Positions 1-8,582 of a stretch of 64,000 nucleotides of DNA are shown here, in pieces; the first letter of the stretch is position 1; each line of letters starts with the position of its first letter. The stretch spans positions 62,001 through 126,000 of the forward strand of contig DATLOC010000058.1 in NCBI GenBank assembly GCA_035536455.1, read 5' to 3'. A program made the translations under genes and the position numbers. This DNA is from DASUNQ01 sp035536455. GTDB taxonomy: Bacteria; Acidobacteriota; Thermoanaerobaculia; Multivoradales; UBA5704. The notes beneath the pieces are model-generated. The model was not told the origin of the DNA. It searched no databases and saw nothing but the letters and a program-made list of their open reading frames with translations.

Positions 1-1
1 C

Positions 2-592
2 CGCGCCGCCGCGGCCGCGAGCGGGGCGGGGCCGCCCCTTCTCTTTGCCGGCCGGCTGACGCGCGAGCGGCGGCTCGACCTCCTCCTCGCCGCCGTCGCC
101 CGGCTCGCGGAATCGCGCCCCGGCCTGCTCCTGACGCTCGCCGGCGACGGCCCCGGCCGCGACGAGCTGGAGCAGCGGGCCGCGGCGCTCGGGCTCGGCG
201 GCGCCGTGCGCTTCACCGGCAAGCTCCCGAGCGGCGAGCTGTGGCGAGCGATGGGCGGCGCGCGGGTGGCGGTTCAGCCCTCTTCCCAGGACAGCTTCGG
301 CATGTTCCCGCTGGAGGCGATGGCGGCGGGGCTGCCGGTCGTCTACTGCCGCGCTCCCGGCAGCGCCGTCGCCGAGCTGGTGCGCGACGGCGTCGAGGGG
401 AGCGCCGTCGAGCCGGACGCCGCGGCCCTCGCCGCCGCGCTCGCCCGGCTGCTCGACGACGAGCCGGCGCGCGCGCGTCTCGCCGCGGCCGCCCGGGCGC
501 GCGCCGCCGAGTACGACTGGGAGATCCTCGCCGCGCGCGTCGAGGCCTTTTATGCCGAGGTCTTGGGCGGGGCGCGCGGAGCGGGCTGCTAG
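2..592 (+). CDS. GT4-family glycosyltransferase, C-terminal part (cut by window edge)
   Basis: The reading frame is open from base 2 and the start lies outside the window. The visible 196 residues form the C-terminal Rossmann half of a GT-B glycosyltransferase: a FAGRLTRERRLDLLLAAVA strand-helix, the AGDGPGRDELE block typical of GT4 enzymes, FTGKLP, and the donor-binding segment DSFGMFPLEAMAAGLPVV. In the usual E-x7-E motif the first acidic residue is Asp here. It would transfer a sugar from a nucleotide donor during glycan or lipid-glycan synthesis. The following methyltransferase and membrane glycosyltransferase run in the same direction, so this looks like one polysaccharide operon. The exact acceptor cannot be told. 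Confidence 0.85.
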   Translation, partial: RAAAAASGAGPPLLFAGRLTRERRLDLLLAAVARLAESRPGLLLTLAGDGPGRDELEQRAAALGLGGAVRFTGKLPSGELWRAMGGARVAVQPSSQDSFGMFPLEAMAAGLPVVYCRAPGSAVAELVRDGVEGSAVEPDAAALAAALARLLDDEPARARLAAAARARAAEYDWEILAARVEAFYAEVLGGARGAGC

Positions 593-620
593 ACTGCCGC
601 GACCCCACGGGACCGCGCCG

Positions 621-1325
621 ATGGACGAGCCGCAGAGCTACCTCTTCAGGGTGTTCCGCGCCAGCGAGCGGCTGAACCGGGAGGAGATCCTCGGCCTGCT
701 CGAGCGGCGTCCGGGCGGCGCGCTCCTCGACTGCGGCTGCGGCGACGGCGCCTTCACCGCCGAGCTGGCGGCGCGCTCCGAGACGCGGCCGCACGGCATC
801 GAGGCGGTGCCGGCGCGGGCGCGCGCCGCGGTCGCGCGCGGCGTGCGGACAGCGATCGCCGACCTCAACGCCCCGTTCCCCTTCGCCGCCGCCAGCTTCC
901 ACGTCGTCCACGCCAATCAGGTGATCGAGCACCTGCGCTCGACCGACCACTTCCTGCGCGAGGTGCGGCGGGTGCTGCGGCCGGACGGCGTGGCGCTGCT
1001 CTCGACCAACAACCTGGCGAGCTGGCACAACGTGGTCTCGCTCGCCCTGGGCTTCCAGCCGCCGCCGGCGCACGTCTCCTCGGAGGTACTGGTCGGAAAC
1101 CCCTTCGACCCGCTCCACGGGCAGGCGATCGACCACCCCGAGGACAGCCACCTCCGGCTCTTCAGCGGCCGCGCCCTGGCCGAGCTCTGCCGCCACCACG
1201 GGCTGCGCGTCGAGACGCTCAAGACCGTGGCCTACTACCCGCTCCCGCCGCGGCTCGCCCGCTGGGCGACCCGACTCGACCGCCGGCACGGCGCCTTCCT
1301 GGTCGCCCGGCTGGCCGCCGCCTGA
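621..1325 (+). CDS. Class I SAM-dependent methyltransferase
   Basis: 234 residues. Motif I (LLDCGCGDGAF, about residues 36-45) and the post-II segment VVHANQVIEHLRSTDHFL followed by EVRRVLRPDGVALLSTNN are classic for the UbiE/Methyltransf_11 fold. The frame is open further upstream to 552, but that part overlaps the previous gene, so the ATG at 621 (MDEPQSYLF) is chosen; no clear Shine-Dalgarno is visible. Co-directional with GT genes on both sides, and only 13 nt before the next start, it probably methylates a sugar or lipid intermediate of the same pathway. The substrate is unknown. Confidence 0.85.
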   Translation: MDEPQSYLFRVFRASERLNREEILGLLERRPGGALLDCGCGDGAFTAELAARSETRPHGIEAVPARARAAVARGVRTAIADLNAPFPFAAASFHVVHANQVIEHLRSTDHFLREVRRVLRPDGVALLSTNNLASWHNVVSLALGFQPPPAHVSSEVLVGNPFDPLHGQAIDHPEDSHLRLFSGRALAELCRHHGLRVETLKTVAYYPLPPRLARWATRLDRRHGAFLVARLAAA

Positions 1326-1338
1326 GGACGCCGCTCCC

Positions 1339-3504
1339 GTGCTCGACCTGCTGGGTGCCGCGCTCACCCTGCTGACGCTCGGCCTTCTGGGGCTCGTCGG
1401 GTACCTGCTGGCGCTCCGCCTGCTCGGGCCGCGCGCCGAGCCGCTGCCGCTGGCGGTCGCGACGCTCACCGCCGCCACCGGTCAGGCGCTGGCCGTCGCG
1501 TTCCTCCTCGGCCTCCTCGCCGCGCTGCGCATCGAGGTGGCGCTGGCGGTCGAGGCGCTCGCCGCCGCGGCGCTCATCGCCTGGCCGCGGCGCCTCGCCG
1601 CCGCCGAGCTGCGCGCCCCGGCCGCCGCGCTCGCCGCCGCGGTCCGGCGCCGGCTCCGCGCCCACCCCGCGCTGTCGCTGGCGCTCTTCCACGGCGTCGC
1701 CAGCGAGGCGCTGCGCAACCTGCTGCGGCCGCCGCTGTCGTGGGACGCGCTGCACTACCACCTGCTGCTGGCGGCGACGTGGCTCCAGGATGGCGACGTC
1801 CGCCCGGTCTTCGGCGCCTTCCCGGTCAACTACTACGGCTACGCGCCGGCCAACGGCTCGCTCTGGCTCTGGTGGTGGATGGCGCCCTCGCACAGCGAGC
1901 TGTACGTCAACCTCGCCTTCCTGCCGCAGTGGGCGCTGCTCGGGCTGGCGGTGGGGGGCGTGGCGCGGCGGCTGGGCGCCGAGCGGCACTGGCCGCTCGC
2001 CGCCTTCGCGGCGCTCTCGGTGCCGGCGGTGCTGCGCTTCGCGGCGACGCCCTACGTCGACATCCTGACCGCCGCGGGCCTGCTCGCCGCCGCCTACTTC
2101 GGCTTGCGCTGGCTGCGCGAGCCGGCATGGGGAGAGGCGGTGCTCGCCGGCGCCGGGCTGGGGATCGCGGCCGGCGCCAAGGTGCTCGGGGCGTTCTACG
2201 CGCTGGCCCTGGGCCTCGCGGTCGTCGCCGCTGCCCGCGGCGACTGGCGCCGGCGCCTGCCGCAGCTCGGCGCCGCCGTCCTCGCTGCGGCCGCGTTGGG
2301 CGGCGGCTTCTACCTGCGCAACCTGGCGGTGGGGGTGGACCCGCTGGCGCTCGAGTGCGAAGCGAGGGGCCGGGACGAGCCGCGCGCCGAGGCGCACCGT
2401 CTGCCGCGGGCGAGCTCGGTCGCCGACCTGCCGGAGCTGATGTGGAAACGAGGCGAGGCGGTGCGGTCGCTCCTCGGCTCGACCGAGCCGGCGTCGCTGG
2501 AGATGGGGGTGGGACCGGTCGTCCTCCTGCTCGTGCCCGCTGCGCTCGTCCTACCCTTCGCCGTGGCGCGCCGCCGGCGCCGGGAGGGGTGGGTAGCGTG
2601 GAGCCAGATCGCCGTCGAGACCGCCTTCTGGGCGATCGTCCCCTACGCGGCGTACGGGCACATCTACGCCAACACCCGGTACCTGCTGCCCGCCTTCGGG
2701 CTCGCCTTCGCCGCCGCGGTCGCGATCGGCGAGACGCGCGGCGCCGGCGAGCGGCTGCTGCGCGGCCTGGCGCTGGCGGTCGTCGTCCAGGGACTCCTCA
2801 TGCTCCACGCCGAGCTGCCGCAGGGAGCGCGCGCGGCGATCGGCGTCGCGGACCTGGCGGTGGCCCTGCTCGCCGTCTCCCCCGCGGCGCGCGCCGGGGC
2901 GCGGGCGCGCTGGCGCCTCCTCGCCGCGGCCGCGCTGGCGCTCGCCGTCCTCGCCGCGCCGCTCCTCGCCCGCTTCCGCATCCTCGACCGCGGCCGGGCG
3001 CTGCGCGAGGAGTTCACGGTCCACGTCACGCCGGCGCCGCTCTACGCCGACGTCTGGGAGTGGCTCGACGCACACGGCGGCGGCGGCACGGTGGCGGTGG
3101 CGAGCTCCGCGGTCAACGGCTTCCGCTACCCGGCGATGGGGCCGCGCTTCGAGCGGCGGTCGATCTACGTCAACCTCAACGCCGCCGACCTCCGCTCGGC
3201 GGCGGCGTACCCGCGCTGCGATCCGCGGGTGCGTCCGAATGCCGAGGCGTGGCTCGCCAACCTGCGGCGCGCGCAGGTGCGCTGGGTCCACCTGATCCGC
3301 GAGCCGCGCAGCCACTGGCCGATCGAGGCCAAGTGGGTGCACGAGCGGCCGGAGCGCTTCGCGGTCCGCCACGCGGACGAGCTGAGCGTACTCGTCGAGG
3401 TGCTGCCGGAGCGGCCGGCTAAGGAGCGGCCGCGCCCCGGAGACGCGCCGCCAGACGCCGGGCGGCCGGGTGCGCCGGATCGAGCGCCAGGGCCCGGCGG
3501 TTGA
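1339..3504 (+). CDS. GT39/GT-C-like polytopic membrane glycosyltransferase
   Basis: 721 residues from a GTG start 13 nt after the methyltransferase. Many hydrophobic Leu/Ala-rich segments and an early periplasmic loop with SWDALHYHLLLAATWL match GT-C enzymes that use polyprenyl-phosphate sugars (PMT_2/ArnT type) at the outer face of the inner membrane. A soluble C-terminal part from about residue 560 carries the reporter-like segment VAVASSAVNGFRYPAMGPRF. The last roughly 28 residues (PAKERPRPGDAPPDAG onward) are low-complexity and are encoded antisense to the end of the convergent gene, so the original stop was probably lost and the frame extended. Donor and acceptor are unknown. Confidence 0.75.
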   Translation: MLDLLGAALTLLTLGLLGLVGYLLALRLLGPRAEPLPLAVATLTAATGQALAVAFLLGLLAALRIEVALAVEALAAAALIAWPRRLAAAELRAPAAALAAAVRRRLRAHPALSLALFHGVASEALRNLLRPPLSWDALHYHLLLAATWLQDGDVRPVFGAFPVNYYGYAPANGSLWLWWWMAPSHSELYVNLAFLPQWALLGLAVGGVARRLGAERHWPLAAFAALSVPAVLRFAATPYVDILTAAGLLAAAYFGLRWLREPAWGEAVLAGAGLGIAAGAKVLGAFYALALGLAVVAAARGDWRRRLPQLGAAVLAAAALGGGFYLRNLAVGVDPLALECEARGRDEPRAEAHRLPRASSVADLPELMWKRGEAVRSLLGSTEPASLEMGVGPVVLLLVPAALVLPFAVARRRRREGWVAWSQIAVETAFWAIVPYAAYGHIYANTRYLLPAFGLAFAAAVAIGETRGAGERLLRGLALAVVVQGLLMLHAELPQGARAAIGVADLAVALLAVSPAARAGARARWRLLAAAALALAVLAAPLLARFRILDRGRALREEFTVHVTPAPLYADVWEWLDAHGGGGTVAVASSAVNGFRYPAMGPRFERRSIYVNLNAADLRSAAAYPRCDPRVRPNAEAWLANLRRAQVRWVHLIREPRSHWPIEAKWVHERPERFAVRHADELSVLVEVLPERPAKERPRPGDAPPDAGRPGAPDRAPGPGG

Positions 3505-5245
3505 GGTCGCGGGCGCGGTCGAGGTTGCCCTCGCGCTCAGCCAGGAGCGCCAGGTTATGGAGCGCCGGCAGGCTCGCCGGGTCGAGCGCCAGTGCCCGCT
3601 CGAGGGCGCGGCGCGCGCGGGCGGCGTCTCCGAGCGCGAGGTAGGCCCCTCCCAGGTTGCTCCAGGCTTCCGGCGAGCGCGGCTCGAGCGCGGCGGCGCG
3701 GCGGAAGTGCGCGAGCGCTCCGTCGAGGTCGCCGGCGCGCGCGGCTTGGCTCCCTAGCGTCAGGTGGGGCAGGAAGGCCGACGGGTCGAGGTGCAGCGCC
3801 GCGCGGTCGTGCGCGGCCGCCGCCTCGGGGCGCCCCTCCGCCTCGGCGATCCGCGCCAGGTTGTAGTGCACGAGGTCCATGCGCGGCCGGAAACCGGCGA
3901 GGTGCGGCGCCGCGAGCGCGGCGAGGCAGGCGCCGGCGAGGAGGAGGGCCCGGCGCCGGGCGCCGGCGCGGACGAGCTCGGGAACCGCGGCGAGCGGCAG
4001 CGCGGCGAGCAGGAGGAGCGCCGGCACGACCGGCAGGCGGTAGCGGGAGAAGAGGAAGAAGACGACCGTCGAGAGCGTCCAGCCGGCGGTCCAGAGGAGG
4101 GCGGGGGCGAGGGCCGGGGCCGGCGAGCCGGCGCGGCGGCGGGCGAACCAGAGCCCGAGCCCGAGGAGCGCGAGGAGCGACACGCCCCCGAATTCGACGG
4201 CCGCGAGCCGCAGCGGCGGCGACAGGCGGCGCAAATAGTAGGTGTCGACCGCGTCCGGCCACTCGTACCAGCTCCAGAACATCGCCAGCTTGCGGAGCTG
4301 CAGGCGCAGGGCGTCGGCCGGCCGCTCCGCCGCCCAGGCGAGGGCCCGCCGCGCCCAGAAGGCGGAGACCTCTGCCGGACCGAGCCGCCGGCCGGCCGCG
4401 CGCTCGGCGAGGGCGACCGGCGCCTGCCGCTCGAGCGCCGGGACCTGCCGCCCGGGGACCAGCGGCCGGTAGGTGCCGTCGGCGTCGGGGTTGTTGCCGA
4501 TCCAGAGGTTGACGCCCCCCTGGAAGGTCGTGGGCAGCGGGCTGCCGCCGACCGCCTGGTTGCGCCAGGCGACCGGCGCGAGGGCGAAGGCGACGCCGAG
4601 GAGCAGGGCGCCGGCGCGGCGCGCGCCGCTGGGGAAGCCGCGCCCGCGCTCCCAGGCGAGCGGCAGGAGGAACGGCGCGACGAGGAGCGCGTTCTCGCGC
4701 AGCAGCGCCAGCGCCCCGAGGAGGGCGCCGGCGGCGAGCCAGAGCGCGGCGCGCCCGCTGGCGCGCGCGGCGGCGAGAGCCCAGAGCAGGAAGCAGACGG
4801 TCGTGACCGCCAGCGACTCCTTGGCGACCTGCACGTCGTAGAAGACGAACGGCCCGTAGAGCGCGGCGAGAGCGGCGGCGGCGAGCCCCGCCCGCTCGTC
4901 CGCCATCGCCCGGCCGGCGCGGTAGAGCGCCCAGCAGCCTGCGACGGCGGCGAGGATCTGGAGAAGATAGACGGCGTCGAGGCTCCGCCCCCAGATCGCG
5001 TAGAGCGCTCCGAGGAGGTAGGGGTAGAGCGGCGCCTGAAAGAACGTCTCCTCCCCCAGCCAGGCGCCGGCGGCCAGCCGCCGCGCCCAGGCGTCGTACT
5101 CCTGCGCATCGACCGCCAGGGAGGCGACGAACGGCGCCTCGCGCACCGCCCACCAGTGCGCGACCCGCACCAGCAGCGCGAGCGCGAGGACCGCCAGGAG
5201 CGCCCACCGCCGCCGTCCCCCGTTGCGCGCCATGCGGGGGATCAT
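3419..5245 (-). CDS. GT39-family membrane glycosyltransferase with C-terminal TPR domain
   Basis: 608 residues. The N-terminal 450 residues are polytopic, with the GT-C acidic signature in the first loop (SLAVDAQEYDAWARRLAAG) and FFQAPLYPYLLGALYAI, typical of PMT_2 dolichyl/polyprenyl-P-mannose-type transferases. From about residue 455 four TPR units follow (for example HYNLARIAEAEGRPEAAAAH, WSNLGGAYLALGDAARARRA, LHNLALLAEREGNLDRARDL). Fusion of a membrane glycosyltransferase to TPRs suggests protein glycosylation or recruitment of an acceptor complex; that is inference. Its 3' end overlaps the convergent GT39 gene by 86 bp. Confidence 0.8.
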   Translation of the reverse strand: MIPRMARNGGRRRWALLAVLALALLVRVAHWWAVREAPFVASLAVDAQEYDAWARRLAAGAWLGEETFFQAPLYPYLLGALYAIWGRSLDAVYLLQILAAVAGCWALYRAGRAMADERAGLAAAALAALYGPFVFYDVQVAKESLAVTTVCFLLWALAAARASGRAALWLAAGALLGALALLRENALLVAPFLLPLAWERGRGFPSGARRAGALLLGVAFALAPVAWRNQAVGGSPLPTTFQGGVNLWIGNNPDADGTYRPLVPGRQVPALERQAPVALAERAAGRRLGPAEVSAFWARRALAWAAERPADALRLQLRKLAMFWSWYEWPDAVDTYYLRRLSPPLRLAAVEFGGVSLLALLGLGLWFARRRAGSPAPALAPALLWTAGWTLSTVVFFLFSRYRLPVVPALLLLAALPLAAVPELVRAGARRRALLLAGACLAALAAPHLAGFRPRMDLVHYNLARIAEAEGRPEAAAAHDRAALHLDPSAFLPHLTLGSQAARAGDLDGALAHFRRAAALEPRSPEAWSNLGGAYLALGDAARARRALERALALDPASLPALHNLALLAEREGNLDRARDLNRRALALDPAHPAARRLAARLRGAAAP

Positions 5246-5264
5246 CTCGCAGGGCGCCGGAGCG

Positions 5265-6266
5265 CTATCCCCGCCGCCGCCGGCGCAGCCAGTGTCCGAC
5301 GAAGGGGAGGGCGGCGAGGCCGAGGAGGACGGCGAACCAGAGGGTGGCGGCGCGGATGATCAGGGTCGCCGAGGCCGCAGCGGCGGTGGAGAGGCCCTGG
5401 GAGTCGAGCAGCGCGGTGAGCATCCCCTCGACCGCGACGAGTCCCCCCGGCAGCACCGAGAGGCCGCCGAGGCAGGTGCTGGCGGTGTAGTTGAAGAGCG
5501 CGAGCAGCGCCCCGGCGCTCGGGTCGTACTCGCGGATCACCAGCCAGAACCCCATCCCCTCGGCGCCCCAGGCGACCATCGCCAGGACCAGCCCCAGCTC
5601 GAGGCGCCCCGGCGAGATGAGGTCGCGCACCCCGTCGTAGAGCTCGGCCAGCATGTGCATGCGCCGCCCGACGAGCGGCAACCGCCCGAGCAGCGCGAAG
5701 ACGCGCACCGCGGCGCGCCGCCAGGTGAGCAGCAGCACCAGCGCCGCCGCCGACGCGAGGGCCGCCGCCGCGATCCACGGCCCGCCGGGGAGCGTCAGGG
5801 CCCCGGGAGCGAGCAAGAGAAGCGCCCCCGCCAGATCCGTCACCCGCTCGGCGAGCACCGCCGGCACCACCCGCCGCGCCGGCCCGCCCCCCAGCTCGCG
5901 GATGATCCAGGCCTTCCCCAGCTCCCCCGCCTTGCCGGGGGTGATCCCGAGGAGGAACCCGACCAGGAAGACCGCCAAGCTGCGCGGGCGCGGCAGGCGG
6001 ACCCCGAGCCGCGCGAGATAGATCTCCCAGCGCAGCCAGCGGAGCGTGTAGTTGATCAGCGAGAGGCCGAGGACGGGGAGGAGGAGCCAGAGGTCGAAGC
6101 GGGCCAGCTCGGCGGCCAGCTTCTCGGCGTCGGCCACCAGCACCAGGCCGACCAGGGCGAGCAGCGCCAGCAGCAGCGGCACGCCCAGCCGCCGCCCCAG
6201 CCGCTCGAGCCCGGGCGCGGGGGGCTCGACCGCGGCGGCCGCGGGCGGCGGGGGCTCTTCGCTCAG
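5265..6266 (-). CDS. LPG-synthase-TM / UPF0104 family flippase-like membrane protein
   Basis: About 333 residues with eight or so hydrophobic segments. The conserved LPG_synthase_TM signatures are visible: NYTLRWLRWEIYL, FLLGITPGKAGELGKAWIIRE, and the later FNYTASTCLGGLSVLPGGLVAVEGML. In this family (AglD/MprF N-terminal half) the domain moves polyprenyl or phospholipids across the membrane. The start is uncertain: the frame has no ATG near the expected place. A CTG at 6266 would overlap the upstream DUF362 stop, and a GTG at 6182 would begin directly at the first membrane helix. Translational coupling to the upstream gene is likely. Its role with neighbouring GT39 enzymes may be supply of lipid-linked sugar. 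Confidence 0.75.
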   Translation of the reverse strand: MSEEPPPPAAAAVEPPAPGLERLGRRLGVPLLLALLALVGLVLVADAEKLAAELARFDLWLLLPVLGLSLINYTLRWLRWEIYLARLGVRLPRPRSLAVFLVGFLLGITPGKAGELGKAWIIRELGGGPARRVVPAVLAERVTDLAGALLLLAPGALTLPGGPWIAAAALASAAALVLLLTWRRAAVRVFALLGRLPLVGRRMHMLAELYDGVRDLISPGRLELGLVLAMVAWGAEGMGFWLVIREYDPSAGALLALFNYTASTCLGGLSVLPGGLVAVEGMLTALLDSQGLSTAAAASATLIIRAATLWFAVLLGLAALPFVGHWLRRRRRG

Positions 6267-7375
6267 GCCGCCTTCTCTTCCGCGACCGCCTCCGGGTACT
6301 GCTCGAAGAGGCGCATCCACTTGCTCGTCCGCGTGTACTGCTCGATGCGCCGCTTGCCGACGGTCGGGTACCAGGCGAAGTCGTGGTAGAAGTACGAGCC
6401 GAACACGAACAGGTAGACGAGCGGCGTCCGGAAGAGCAGCTTCTGGAGCCCGTGCAGCGGCCCGAACCAGACCAGGTGGCCGAAGCGCGACACCGCGTTG
6501 TTCCCCACCGAGAAGCGGAAGTTCCAGCGCGAGACGTCCTCGCCGACGACCTCGATGTCGCGCGGGTCGCCGCAGCCCAGCCCGGCGTCGTGCGCCAGGC
6601 GGATGTAGGGGATCGAAAGCGGGTCGAAGCCCATCATCTTGGCGGAGACGGCGTCGATCGCCACCTGGTCGCCGGAGGCGAGCAGCACGTCCTTCTCGAC
6701 CGGGATCATCGTCCGCGGCCCCGGGCCGTTGCCGCAGGTCGTGCCGTCCATCACCGCGAAGATGCCGCTGTGGATCTCCTTCTGGATGGTCAGCAGATCC
6801 ACCAGCGTTTCGTGGATCCACGAGTGCGTGTAGTGGCGGCGGGTGTTGAGAAGGCCGCCGAAGGCGTTCTTCATCGCGCCGGTCGTGGTCGTGTAGATGT
6901 GGCACTTGACGGTCGGCAGGTGGACTACGTTCTTGCCCAGGAAGAACTCCGGGATGGTGATCCCCTCGGGGTAGATGCGCGGCAGCGCCAGCATCTTCCC
7001 CTTGGGCTCGTAGCGCACCCACTTCAGGTCGTCGGGGAAGCAGTTGTAGCGCACCGGCACGCCGTACTCGTCGAGCACCGGCAGGTAGCGGTTCAGGCGC
7101 TCGCCCTTCTTGGGGTCGGTGACGACGGTGTTGTTCTGCACGCAGACCAGGTCGCCGTAGCCGTCGGCGCGCAGCTTCTGGATGGTGCCTTCGAGCTGCC
7201 AGGGCGTCGTGTTGGCGCCGGGGAAGGGGAAGTGCCAGGAGATGTTGTCCTTGAGGATCGTCGTGGCGCCCGGCGCCAGGTGGCGGCGGGCCTCGGCGAG
7301 CTCCATCGTCCGCCCGACGTCCTCGAGGACGGTCTCCGGGCGGGTCTTCAGAACGGCGACGCGGGCTTTCGGCAT
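6263..7375 (-). CDS. DUF362 domain-containing protein
   Basis: 370 residues from the ATG at 7375 (MPKARVAVLKT), which has a good upstream AGGAG; the frame extends 17 codons further but without a better signal. The segments ATTILKDNISWHFPFPGANT, VHLPTVKCHIYTTTTGAMKNAFG, and LASGDQVAIDAVSAKMMGFDP are characteristic of DUF362, an iron-sulfur-linked family of unknown reaction. It is soluble, has no signal peptide, and no ferredoxin-type Cys cluster can be seen here. It overlaps the flippase-like gene and follows the DegT aminotransferase in the same direction, so it belongs to the envelope-glycan operon, but its step is unknown. Confidence 0.75.
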   Translation of the reverse strand: MPKARVAVLKTRPETVLEDVGRTMELAEARRHLAPGATTILKDNISWHFPFPGANTTPWQLEGTIQKLRADGYGDLVCVQNNTVVTDPKKGERLNRYLPVLDEYGVPVRYNCFPDDLKWVRYEPKGKMLALPRIYPEGITIPEFFLGKNVVHLPTVKCHIYTTTTGAMKNAFGGLLNTRRHYTHSWIHETLVDLLTIQKEIHSGIFAVMDGTTCGNGPGPRTMIPVEKDVLLASGDQVAIDAVSAKMMGFDPLSIPYIRLAHDAGLGCGDPRDIEVVGEDVSRWNFRFSVGNNAVSRFGHLVWFGPLHGLQKLLFRTPLVYLFVFGSYFYHDFAWYPTVGKRRIEQYTRTSKWMRLFEQYPEAVAEEKAA

Positions 7376-7434
7376 CAGGGGGACTCCTGCAAAGGCGCGA
7401 AGACTTTCGCGCCGGGCTCCAGTCAACCGTAATT

Positions 7435-8538
7435 CTAGTGGAAGAAGGACCTTACCGCCGCGCAGACCGCCTCCAGCTCGCGGTCGGTGAGCTCGGCGTA
7501 CATCGGCAGGCAGAGCACCTCGCGCGCCGCGGCGGTCGAGACCGGCAGCTCACCGGGGTCGGGGATCAGGCCGTCGAGGGCGGGCTGGCGGTGGAGCGGC
7601 GAGGGGTAGTGGACCGAGCTGCCGACGCCGCGCACCGAGAGGTGCTGCGCCAGCTCGTCGCGCCGCGCGGTGCGGACGGTGAGCTGGTGGTAGACCGCGA
7701 CCGACCCCGGCGGGTCCTCGAGGAGCCTCAGATCGCCGACCCCGGCGAGGCCGCCGTGGTAGTGGCAGGCCAGCTCGCGGCGGCGCTCGTTGTCGGCGTC
7801 GAGGAGCGGCAGCCGGCAGTTGAGGACCGCGGCCTGCAGGCTGTCGAGGCGGCTGTTGGTCCCCACCTCGACGTGGTGGTAGCGGCTGGTCTGGCCGTGG
7901 TTGGCGAGCCGCCGCACCCGCTCGACCAGCTCGCGGTCGCGCCCGGTGACCGCGCCGCCGTCGCCGAAGCAGGCCAGGTTCTTGGTCGGGTAGAAGCTCC
8001 AGGCGGCGAGCGGCGCGAGCCCGCCGACGCGCTTCCCGTCGAGCCGCGCCCCCTGTGCCTGCGCCGCGTCCTCCAGCAGCCAGAGGCCGTGCCGCTCGCA
8101 GAGCGCCGTGGTCGCCGCGACGTCGAATGGGCGGCCGTAGAGGTGGACGCCGATGACGCCGACGGTGCGCGGCGTCACCCGCGCCGCGGCGTCGCGCGGG
8201 TCGAGGTTCAGCGTCGCCGGCTCGACGTCGCAGAAGACCGGGCGGCCGCCCAGGAGGATCACCGCCTCGGCGGTGGCGAAGAAGCTGAAGGCGGGGACCA
8301 AGACCTCGTCGCCGGGCGCGAGGCCGAGCGCCCGCAGCGCCAGGACCAGGGCGTCGGTGCCGTTCGCCACCGCGGCGCAGGCCGGCACCTCGAGGAAGGC
8401 GGCGAAGCGCTCCTCGAACTCCCGCACCTCGGGGCCGAGGATGAAGGCGTTGGTGTCGAGCACCCGCCGCCAGCGCGTCTCCAGCTCCGCGGCGATGCGG
8501 GCGCGGGCGCGGGAGAGATCGAGATAGGGAACGTCCAA
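7435..8538 (-). CDS. DegT/DnrJ/EryC1 family PLP-dependent sugar aminotransferase
   Basis: 367 residues, ATG at 8538. The N-terminal VPYLDLSRARARIAAEL, the FILGPEVREFEERFAAFL segment, the LVLALRALGLAPGDEVLVPAFSFFATAEA block, and the PLP lysine in WSFYPTKNLACFGDGGAV are all diagnostic of the family, and the length is usual. These enzymes transaminate nucleotide-linked keto sugars using glutamate, giving amino sugars for glycans. The gene starts 44 bp from a divergent gene and reads into DUF362 and the flippase, so it is the head of a leftward operon. Which amino sugar is made cannot be read from the sequence. Confidence 0.9.
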   Translation of the reverse strand: MDVPYLDLSRARARIAAELETRWRRVLDTNAFILGPEVREFEERFAAFLEVPACAAVANGTDALVLALRALGLAPGDEVLVPAFSFFATAEAVILLGGRPVFCDVEPATLNLDPRDAAARVTPRTVGVIGVHLYGRPFDVAATTALCERHGLWLLEDAAQAQGARLDGKRVGGLAPLAAWSFYPTKNLACFGDGGAVTGRDRELVERVRRLANHGQTSRYHHVEVGTNSRLDSLQAAVLNCRLPLLDADNERRRELACHYHGGLAGVGDLRLLEDPPGSVAVYHQLTVRTARRDELAQHLSVRGVGSSVHYPSPLHRQPALDGLIPDPGELPVSTAAAREVLCLPMYAELTDRELEAVCAAVRSFFH

Positions 8539-8582
8539 CGGGGCGGGTCTCCGGCGAGGGGCGCATTGTATCGTGCGCGCCG

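Noticed and set aside
213..1478. 421-codon minus-strand frame at the left end
   Set aside because: Arg/Pro/Ala-rich shadow of the GT4, methyltransferase and GT39 genes; no family signature.
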